Shown: positions 1 to 6,673 of the stretch, piece after piece | Numbering within the stretch: the stretch's first letter is position 1 | How the letters are laid out: each line of letters begins with the position of its first letter | From: an uncultured Bacteroidota bacterium | GTDB lineage: Bacteria > Bacteroidota > Bacteroidia > B-17B0 > Aurantibacillaceae | DNA length: 64,000 nt | Reading direction: 5' to 3' | NCBI GenBank assembly: GCA_903834765.1 | Contig: CAILKE010000004.1 | Location: forward strand, 1-64,000 | Notes under the pieces: generated by a model | Database searches by the model: none | Told to the model about the DNA's origin: nothing | What the model saw: only the letters and a program-made list of their open reading frames with translations | Made by a program: the position numbers and the translations under genes

Positions 1-77
1 AAAAATAATTAAAAAATAAATAATACGTTTTGAAGAAAATTTAACATTCAAAATTTATAATTTAAAATTACAAAAGT

Positions 78-1466
78 ATGAAAGGACTATTTATAATAAG
101 CGGACTCGGAATTTTAGCAATGTTAGCCGAAATTTTCAAATTCAAAAAAGCATTGTTTCCTATAGTGTTAGTAGGTATTTTAGGAGCCTATGCTATTAAC
201 TTTACAGAATGGAATCAAAACATAAACATAGAAGCGTTCAGTAATATGATTCGTTTTGATAATGTGGCATTGGCTTTTAGTGGAGTAATTTTAGCGACCG
301 CTTTCTTCTGGTTTATTTTAGCAAACGATTATTTTGATGAAGATCATAAAACTGATCATTTTTCCTTAGTCTTATTTGCTTTAGTTGGCGCGTTAATGCT
401 AACGTCTTTCAGCAACATGACAACGTTATTTTTGGGTATCGAAATTTTATCTATTCCGATGTATGTATTAGCAGCAAGCAAAAAAAATAATTTAGCATCG
501 AATGAAGCTGGATTTAAATACTTGATCATGGGTTCGTTTGCCTCAGGTTTTTTATTGTTTGGTATTGCCTTAATTTACGGCGCAACCGGAAGCTTTGATT
601 TAATGGCTATTCGCGCATATATCTCTCATGCTCAAGGTGATTTGCCGGCATTCTTTTATGCAGGAGTATTATTAATGTTAGTGGCAATGTGTTTCAAAGT
701 AAGCGCTGCGCCCTTTCATTTTTGGGCACCAGATGTTTACGAAGGAGCACCAACTGTAATTACGGCCTTAATGAGTACAATTGTAAAAACGGCTGCATTC
801 GCTGCGTTTATGCATTTATTCTTAGTCGTGTTTGGTGGTGTTAGCGAAACATGGTCAATGGTTCTAGCAGTGATCATCACGCTTTCTTTAGTGATTTCAA
901 ACTTTACGGCAGCTGTTCAAACAAGTGTGAAACGTATGTTAGCATACTCTAGTATTAGTCACGCCGCATTTATGTTAATGGCTATTTTAGCTAATAATAG
1001 AGGTTGGGCAAGCATTTCTTCTATTTTATATTATTCATTAGCTTATTCTATAGGATCTATTGCAGCTTTCACCGTTTTATATAATGTATCTAAAGAAAAA
1101 GAAAATGCTAACATTGAAGCGTTTAATGGCTTAGGAAAACGTAATCCTTTAATGGCGGCCTGTATGGTTGTTGCTATGTTATCATTAGCAGGTATACCGG
1201 TTACAGCAGGCTTCTTTGCTAAGTATTTTGTGTTTGCTACATTAATTGGTACGTCTTTCAAATGGTTAATTATAGTAGCTATTTTAACATCAGCGGTAGG
1301 CGCTTACTATTATTTTAAAGTCATCATAGCTATGTACTTTAAAACAGCTGAAACAGAAGCAGAAGTGCCCGTTGAAACATCACACACGGTATTGCTTGTA
1401 CTTACAACTATCTTCACGATTGCCTTAGGTTTAGTGCCTAAGTTTGTGATAGAGATTTTTAGTTAG
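78..1466 (+). CDS. nuoN: NADH-quinone oxidoreductase subunit N
   Basis: This is the membrane subunit N of respiratory complex I, which couples NADH oxidation by quinone to proton pumping across the inner membrane. The 462 residues are almost wholly hydrophobic helices, as expected of the 14-helix antiporter-like NuoN/ND2 family, and the length is slightly short of the usual ~480. Family-typical stretches include SSISHAAFMLMA (about residue 290) and LAGIPVTAGFFAKYF (about residue 370). The N-terminus begins directly in the first helix, which supports the ATG chosen. Only 77 bases precede it in the window, so the rest of the nuo operon (nuoM upstream is usual) lies outside. A hairpin terminator follows 55 bases after the stop. 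Confidence 0.95.
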   Translation: MKGLFIISGLGILAMLAEIFKFKKALFPIVLVGILGAYAINFTEWNQNINIEAFSNMIRFDNVALAFSGVILATAFFWFILANDYFDEDHKTDHFSLVLFALVGALMLTSFSNMTTLFLGIEILSIPMYVLAASKKNNLASNEAGFKYLIMGSFASGFLLFGIALIYGATGSFDLMAIRAYISHAQGDLPAFFYAGVLLMLVAMCFKVSAAPFHFWAPDVYEGAPTVITALMSTIVKTAAFAAFMHLFLVVFGGVSETWSMVLAVIITLSLVISNFTAAVQTSVKRMLAYSSISHAAFMLMAILANNRGWASISSILYYSLAYSIGSIAAFTVLYNVSKEKENANIEAFNGLGKRNPLMAACMVVAMLSLAGIPVTAGFFAKYFVFATLIGTSFKWLIIVAILTSAVGAYYYFKVIIAMYFKTAETEAEVPVETSHTVLLVLTTIFTIALGLVPKFVIEIFS

Positions 1467-1521
1467 TATTTTTAGTGTTAGCATTTAAATCCCTTTAAAG
1501 TTTATATTTATCAAAACAAAA

Positions 1522-1548
1522 AAGGTAATCTATCAAATAGATTACCTT
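1522..1548. terminator. Hairpin terminator between nuoN and obg
   Basis: A perfect 10-bp stem (1522-1531 with 1539-1548, arm aaggtaatct) encloses a 7-base loop. Read on the minus strand it lies 20 bases after the obg stop and is followed by a T-rich run, so it should end obg transcription; it can also serve nuoN from the other side. The same stem sequence is used again at 17674-17700. Confidence 0.8.
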
Positions 1549-1568
1549 CTTTAAATTTATATTATTTC

Positions 1569-2573
1569 TTAATTCAACTGCTTCCAAAGCATATCCTTCA
1601 ACTGCATAATGTTGAAGCCAGATTGCGCAGAGAAGAAGATGTATGGAATTTTAAATTTGCCCTTCATGCGTTTATTTAAATCCTTTTCGAGCTCATTGAT
1701 CAATTCTTCATCAATGGTATCGCATTGAGAGATGCCCAAAATACGCTGTTTATCAAGTAACTCAGGGTTATATTCTTTTAGTTCGTTTAATAAAATTTTA
1801 TACTCCTCGTAAATGTTAGGGCTTTGGCAACTCACAATAAATAACAAAGACGAGTTACGTTCGATGTGTCGTAAAAAGCGTGTTCCTAATCCTTTGCCTT
1901 CACTAGCGCCTTCAATAATCCCCGGAATATCAGCCATCACAAAACTTTTGTAATCGCGGTAACTCACAATACCTAAATTAGGCGTCAATGTCGTAAATGC
2001 ATAATTAGCAATTTCGGGCTTAGCAGCTGAAACCACTGATAACAGGGTTGATTTACCTGCATTAGGAAAACCAACCAAGCCTACATCTGCTAAAACTTTT
2101 AATTCTAATATCTTCCATTCCATTCTACCTGGCTCTCCTGGTTGGGCGTAGCGCGGTGTTTGGTGAGTTGATGATTTAAAATGGGTGTTACCCAAACCAC
2201 CTCTACCTCCTGGAACTATAATAAATTCTTGTCCCTCTTCAGTTATTTCACAAACAACCTCACCAGTTTCTTCATCACGAGCAATGGTTCCTAAAGGCAC
2301 ATCTAATATTTGATCTTCTCCTTCTTTACCTGATTTATTGGATGAACCGCCACTTCCGCCTTCAGTGGCTTTAATGTGTTTACGGTATTTTAAATGGATG
2401 AGTGTCCAAAACTGTTTATTACCACGTAAGATGATATGTCCGCCACGTCCGCCATCTCCTCCATCTGGTCCACCAAAGGCAGTCAATATATCGCGGTGCA
2501 AGTGCGTAGAACCAGAGCCTCCCTTACCGCTACGGCAACATATTTTTACGTAATCTACAAAGTTATTGTCCAC
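1569..2573 (-). CDS. obg: GTPase Obg/CgtA
   Basis: Obg is a conserved GTPase involved in late 50S ribosomal subunit assembly and stress control. The 334 residues show the glycine-rich Obg fold (about 1-160) and then the G domain: G1 GFPNAGKS at 168-175, G3 DIPG at 225-228 and G5 FSAQSG near 314. The G4 motif, normally [NTS]KxD, reads SQCD at 282-285, so the base-contacting lysine is a glutamine. The start is GTG: an in-frame stop lies a few codons upstream with no ATG between, and the N-terminus matches the family. No long C-terminal extension is present. The gene follows adk on the same strand, a common order in Bacteroidota. Confidence 0.95.
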   Translation of the reverse strand: MDNNFVDYVKICCRSGKGGSGSTHLHRDILTAFGGPDGGDGGRGGHIILRGNKQFWTLIHLKYRKHIKATEGGSGGSSNKSGKEGEDQILDVPLGTIARDEETGEVVCEITEEGQEFIIVPGGRGGLGNTHFKSSTHQTPRYAQPGEPGRMEWKILELKVLADVGLVGFPNAGKSTLLSVVSAAKPEIANYAFTTLTPNLGIVSYRDYKSFVMADIPGIIEGASEGKGLGTRFLRHIERNSSLLFIVSCQSPNIYEEYKILLNELKEYNPELLDKQRILGISQCDTIDEELINELEKDLNKRMKGKFKIPYIFFSAQSGFNIMQLKDMLWKQLN

Positions 2574-2654
2574 TTTTTTTTGAGTTATGAATTAAATTTT
2601 AAAATGAAAGTTAATGTCTTTCGTCTTAAATCTTTTATCTTGGGTCAGTATTAA

Positions 2655-3842
2655 TTATTTTTTCTTTTTAATTATTTTTTTAGTCACGCTAGGGCGTGAT
2701 ACTTTTTTCTTAGCAACTACTTTAACAACCTTCTTAGGGGCTGATTTAACAACCTTTTTCGGAGCAACCTTTTTAACTGCTTTTTTAACAACTACCTTCT
2801 TTAGAGGTTTTTTCGCAACCGCTTTTTTTGCTACTTTTTTAGCAAGTGCTTTTTTCTTAGCAACAACTTTAGTAACCTTTTTAGTCACGCCTGGACGTGA
2901 TGATTTAACAACCTTTTTCGGAGCAACTTTTTTAACTGCCTTTTTGGCTAAAGCTTTTTTTACGATTGTTTTTTTAGCAGACACTTTCTTCACAGCCTTT
3001 TTCGGTGCTGCTATTTTCTTTGGAGCTACAATAGCTTTCTTTTTCGGAGCCACTACAGCTGTTTTTTTAACTGGAGCCGAAACCTTTTTTGGAGCCACTG
3101 GCTTTACTTTTGGAGCAACTTGTTTTTTTATTTCAGTTTTTCTAACTTCTGCAATATCGTGTTTTAACTCTTCAGAAATTTCAGTAGCTACTTCAAAATC
3201 ATTAATGGTTAAATCTAAATGTTCAATATCATTTTCAAGCATCGTTAATTCTATTTCAGCTTTTACAAATACGATGCGTTCGCACAACTCATTGAAAATC
3301 CCATCAACAGAACCAATTCCATGTATTGAATGAAATTTAGCTTGCTCCGAATAATATTTTTTAAGAGGCAATGTTTTGTTGTTGTATTCGTTTACGCGAT
3401 TTCTAATAATATCTTCATTTTGATCGTCCGCTCTTCCTGATTCTTTTCCGCGTAACAACAAACGTTTAATCAATTCTTCATTATCAACTTCAAGAGCTAA
3501 CATAGCACTAATAGCCGTTCCTTTCTTTTGTAACAAATCATCTAAAGCCACAGCCTGAGCTTGTGTGCGAGGAAAGCCGTCAAATATAAAACCTTTAGCG
3601 TTTGGTTCAGCATCAATCTTTGCTTCTATCATTCCAATAACGATATCATCACCAACTAAATCACCCTTGTCCATTAATTGTTTAGCTTCCATGCCTAAGG
3701 CAGTACCTCGTGCAATTTCGCTACGTAAAATATCACCAGTTGATAAATGGGTTAAATCATATTTTTCAATTAATTTTTGAGATTGTGTACCCTTGCCTGC
3801 ACCTGGAGGGCCAAATAAAACGATGTTTAACATGTTAGTCAT
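2655..3842 (-). CDS. adk: Adenylate kinase with lysine-rich histone-H1-like C-terminal tail
   Basis: Residues 1-192 form a short-LID adenylate kinase, which interconverts ATP+AMP and 2 ADP. Visible motifs are the P-loop GPPGAGKGTQ (11-20), LSTGDILR (33-40), the AMP-site GFIFDGFPRTQ (84-94) and a short lid with arginines RGKESGRADD (131-140). Residues ~193-238 are an acidic/charged linker. Residues 239-395 are a tail of APKK, AKK and VKK repeats: I count 61 lysines and no Asp or Glu in 157 residues. This resembles histone H1 or bacterial Hc1-like DNA-binding tails. Usual adenylate kinases are ~190-220 residues, so the protein is nearly doubled. ATG at 3842 is used; the ATG three codons later (3833) fits the family equally well. 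It lies between hpt and obg. Confidence 0.9.
   Translation of the reverse strand: MTNMLNIVLFGPPGAGKGTQSQKLIEKYDLTHLSTGDILRSEIARGTALGMEAKQLMDKGDLVGDDIVIGMIEAKIDAEPNAKGFIFDGFPRTQAQAVALDDLLQKKGTAISAMLALEVDNEELIKRLLLRGKESGRADDQNEDIIRNRVNEYNNKTLPLKKYYSEQAKFHSIHGIGSVDGIFNELCERIVFVKAEIELTMLENDIEHLDLTINDFEVATEISEELKHDIAEVRKTEIKKQVAPKVKPVAPKKVSAPVKKTAVVAPKKKAIVAPKKIAAPKKAVKKVSAKKTIVKKALAKKAVKKVAPKKVVKSSRPGVTKKVTKVVAKKKALAKKVAKKAVAKKPLKKVVVKKAVKKVAPKKVVKSAPKKVVKVVAKKKVSRPSVTKKIIKKKK
2743..2927. repeat. Direct DNA repeats inside the adk tail
   Basis: The same 26 bases occur at 2743-2768 and 2902-2927, 159 nt (53 codons) apart and in frame, with near-identical flanks continuing beyond each copy. A second pair of similar segments (around 2682 and 2883) encodes the repeated SRP-VTKK blocks. 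The lysine tail therefore seems to have grown by in-frame duplication. Confidence 0.75.
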
Positions 3843-3892
3843 TAGTTATGAATTATAAGTTATAAATTTTATTTTGTAATATTATTAAGGTG

Positions 3893-4432
3893 TTACTTTT
3901 TATCAAGCACAAAAATATCTTTCATGTTTCTGCCTAATCCATCGTAGTCTAATCCATAGCCCACAACAAAATCATTAGGAATTTCCATACCTACATAATC
4001 AATTTTTAATGTTTTAGTGTAAGCCTCCGGCTTCAGTAAAAAAGATGCTACTTTAATTTGCTTCACTTCTTTTTTAGTTAAAAGAGTGGCTAATTTTTCG
4101 AGGGTAATACCTGTATCAACAATATCTTCTACTACTACAACGGTGCGACCTTTGATCTCTTCAGTTAATCCAATCATTTCTGTAACAGTACCAGTACTGC
4201 TTGTCCCGTGATAAGAAGCCAGCTTAATAAAACTTATTTCGCAAGGTATAGTTACTTCTTTTAGCAGGTCTGCAGCAAACATAAATGAGCCATTAAGAAC
4301 GACTAAAAATATTGGCATTTCGTCAGATAAATCTGCATTAATTTTTTGAGCCATTATTTTCACACTTGCTAAAATTTTATCAGAAGTGATATATGGAACA
4401 AAAGTTTTATCTTTTAAGGTAACGCGCTGCAT
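3893..4432 (-). CDS. hpt: Hypoxanthine phosphoribosyltransferase
   Basis: This cytoplasmic purine-salvage enzyme transfers phosphoribose from PRPP to hypoxanthine or guanine. The PRPP-binding signature VVVVEDIVDTGIT spans residues 98-110, with the acidic pair E102-D103 and the TG turn. The flexible loop region SYHGTSSTG (73-81) and the base-binding KPEAY segment are also present. The length of 179 is typical. It precedes adk on the minus strand with 50 bases between; both serve nucleotide metabolism and may be cotranscribed. Confidence 0.93.
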   Translation of the reverse strand: MQRVTLKDKTFVPYITSDKILASVKIMAQKINADLSDEMPIFLVVLNGSFMFAADLLKEVTIPCEISFIKLASYHGTSSTGTVTEMIGLTEEIKGRTVVVVEDIVDTGITLEKLATLLTKKEVKQIKVASFLLKPEAYTKTLKIDYVGMEIPNDFVVGYGLDYDGLGRNMKDIFVLDKK

Positions 4433-4570
4433 AGTTTTTTTAGAAAGAGTAAATATAGCAACATTTTTTTGAGCAAAATAGCCCTTTTAAAAGAAAATCG
4501 AAAGAAATGCTGGTCTATTTTTAGAAGTGTTTTGAATAGCTTTTTATTCAATAAATAATTAAATAAAAGA

Positions 4571-4589
4571 GCTGTATGAATCATACAGC
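4571..4589 (-). terminator. Hairpin terminator of the DUF4349 gene
   Basis: Arms gctgtatga (4571-4579) and tcatacagc (4581-4589) form a tight 9-bp inverted repeat. On the minus strand it lies 17 bases after the stop of the DUF4349 gene and is followed by a T-rich run, the form of an intrinsic terminator. Confidence 0.7.
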
Positions 4590-4606
4590 CCTCAAATTCG
4601 TTGGTT

Positions 4607-5560
4607 TTATTGAACAAACCATTTTCGCTTGTATATAAATTTGAATACACCTAATGCGCCCAGTATTAATAGTGCTATTGGCCATAGTCTGATAAAGAAT
4701 AATAAGATCGCTCCTAAAACCACACCGCCATCAGTTAATGCACTTAGTAATTGGGTTCCAAAATTTGGTTTGTAAGGTTCTATAGGCGCAGCATAAGCAT
4801 ACGTTTCGCTTTTAGTTGTTTCTTTCTGGTAGATGCTAATAATAATGGTGCTATAGGCTATATCATGTTTAATCTCTTGAGCATTTAATTTCACATCGTC
4901 CGCTGTTGCTTGTTTGGCATATAAATTATCTTCTGCTTCAATGGTTGTATTTAGTTTTTTGCCCTTTTCATTAATTGTTTTTTCTAGGCGTTTTTGATGA
5001 TTCTCAAAACGTTGCTGCCATAAATCAGCTGCAGATAATTGTTTAGTAACATCCTCTGCTTTTACTATACGATGGTCTAAATAGTCTATTAATACTGATA
5101 TTTCGCTTAATGTTATATTTAATTCATCATTGGGTACGCGAATGGTAATATTACTATGCACTGTATAGTTTTTTATTTCACGCATACTATCGTTGCTAAT
5201 ACGAATATCATTTTTAGAATTAACAGTACTTTGTAAATCAGAAGTAGTTACATAACCTTGGTGTTCATTTACGATGTGTTCAATATCAAAGGTCGCGGTT
5301 TTCACATCTTTTACTTTAAAATATAAATCAGCCTTACGAACAAAAGCTCTTAAACTATCCTTTTTTAGTGAGTTTGGAGAGACGGGTTCTTTTTGAGAGG
5401 AAGTTTGTTCTGTGGTTGATGAAACAGAATCAGCATTTGATTTAGCATATGCTTCTTGTTTCGCTTTTTCTTCGCTAAATGGACTGCAAGAAATAAAAAT
5501 AAGGGTTGTGCCTAAAACAATACACGAAAGTTTTAAGTAATTTTTAGTTGAGTTTTTCAT
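4607..5560 (-). CDS. DUF4349 domain lipoprotein
   Basis: This is a predicted lipoprotein of the DUF4349 family, function unknown. The N-terminus has a hydrophobic stretch ending in the lipobox IFISC at about residues 21-25. The DUF4349 body runs from about residue 70 to 255 (start KADLYFKVKDV) and includes a central charged, coiled-coil-prone section (about 185-235). A transmembrane helix near residues 275-300 and a short basic tail (YKRKW) end the protein, which is the usual family layout. It appears to be a single-gene unit with its own terminator. Confidence 0.8.
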   Translation of the reverse strand: MKNSTKNYLKLSCIVLGTTLIFISCSPFSEEKAKQEAYAKSNADSVSSTTEQTSSQKEPVSPNSLKKDSLRAFVRKADLYFKVKDVKTATFDIEHIVNEHQGYVTTSDLQSTVNSKNDIRISNDSMREIKNYTVHSNITIRVPNDELNITLSEISVLIDYLDHRIVKAEDVTKQLSAADLWQQRFENHQKRLEKTINEKGKKLNTTIEAEDNLYAKQATADDVKLNAQEIKHDIAYSTIIISIYQKETTKSETYAYAAPIEPYKPNFGTQLLSALTDGGVVLGAILLFFIRLWPIALLILGALGVFKFIYKRKWFVQ

Positions 5561-5658
5561 AAAGGATGGTTTTAATATTCATACCACCTTTGATTATTTT
5601 GTAACCGAAACAAATTGTTAAGTTTGGTTAAAAGGAAAACAAATAACTGTAATTAAAA

Positions 5659-6300
5659 TTATTTTTTTCTCACGATCATCAATCCATCACGTAAGGGAAT
5701 AATCATGTTTTCTACTCTACTATCTGATTGAACAAACTCATTAAACTCATGCAGAGCCAGCGTTTCTTTATCCATTTTAGAAACAGCCATCGTTATTTTA
5801 CCACTCCATAATACGTTATCAGCAATGATTAGTCCGCCCGATTTTAATTTATCAATTACTAAATGATAATACGCTAAGTAGTTTTTCTTATCTGCATCAA
5901 TAAATACAATATCTATTGGTTCGTTAAGTGTTGGGATATAATTTTTAGCATCTGCCTTTACCAATTCTATTTTTTTAGCACACTCAGTTTTCGAAATAAA
6001 AGATTGTGCAAAAGCAGAAGTCTCTTCATTCACATCAATACTGATTAATTTACCTTCCTGGGTTAATCCCTCTGCTAAACATATCGCTGAATAGCCAGTG
6101 TAAGTGCCTATTTCTAGAATAAAAGAAGGTTTATATAATTTAGAAATAAAACTTAAAAAGCGTCCTTGCAAATGCCCACTCAACATTCGTGGAGACACTA
6201 CTTTTAAATGGGTTTCTCTATTTAGTTGATTTAAAACAGCTGTTTCGGGTGATGTGTGTAATTCGCAATAATCGGCTAATTCTTTGTCTATAAATTCCAT
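5659..6300 (-). CDS. SAM-dependent O-methyltransferase (class I, family 3)
   Basis: This soluble protein resembles the catechol/caffeoyl-CoA O-methyltransferase family (YrrM-like), which methylates hydroxyl groups with S-adenosylmethionine; the substrate is unknown. Motif I ILEIGTYTGYSAI lies near residue 60, an acidic SAM-ribose site follows (LISIDVNEE), and FIDADKKNY and ADNVLWSG are the family's metal and active-site motifs. I place the start at the ATG at 6300: the open frame continues upstream through a TTG, but the extra 27 hydrophobic residues are not part of the family. The product is 213 residues, normal for the group. Confidence 0.88.
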   Translation of the reverse strand: MEFIDKELADYCELHTSPETAVLNQLNRETHLKVVSPRMLSGHLQGRFLSFISKLYKPSFILEIGTYTGYSAICLAEGLTQEGKLISIDVNEETSAFAQSFISKTECAKKIELVKADAKNYIPTLNEPIDIVFIDADKKNYLAYYHLVIDKLKSGGLIIADNVLWSGKITMAVSKMDKETLALHEFNEFVQSDSRVENMIIPLRDGLMIVRKK

Positions 6301-6549
6301 GATGTAAAAATTGATTACAAATAACGGAAAGAAAAATGAATAAATAATTTGAATCTCAATTAGAAACTCATTCCTGGGCAATTAATAATGAGCAGGATAA
6401 TCAAAATAATACAACTATTTTTTAAAATAAAACCAATAGCCAAACTTACAAATTATAATAAAACCTAGCTTTTTAATTAAATGTTAAAATCTTAATGAGG
6501 CTTAAGTCTATCAAAGCACTATCTTTACCAAGTTTGTTTTTTACTAACA

Positions 6550-6668
6550 GTTTAGAAAGTTAGCAAGTTACAAAGTTTAAATAGTTGTGTTTGTAACTGC
6601 TTTATTTTATTACAAAATTAACTTTTCAACTTTTATAACTCTTCAACTTTCAAAACTTTCAAAATTTA
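6550..6668. repeat. AT-rich GAAAGTT/AACTTTC repeat element upstream of carB
   Basis: The 373-base gap before carB (6301-6673) holds no gene. Its right part has several gaaagtt-like heptamers on the left (6554-6577) and aactttc-like heptamers on the right (6620-6660), forming a loose inverted repeat. Similar elements lie at 23851-23880 with 24267-24278, and at 26515-26607. In the rest of the gap I see nothing but AT-rich sequence. Confidence 0.5.
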
Positions 6669-6673
6669 AGAAT

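Noticed and set aside
2338-2654. Two short plus-strand frames opposite the start of obg
   Set aside because: They are antisense to the conserved Obg glycine-rich domain (Pro- and Ser-rich by mirror) and have no independent support.
2614-3333. A 239-codon open frame on the plus strand, rich in Phe, Leu, Ala and Thr
   Set aside because: It is the antisense shadow of the lysine-rich adk tail; lysine codons read backwards give Phe and Leu. No family match or start signal.
4414-4650. A 78-codon minus-strand frame between the DUF4349 gene and hpt
   Set aside because: It overlaps the ends of both genes and contains the DUF4349 terminator hairpin; the composition is low-complexity and no signal supports it.
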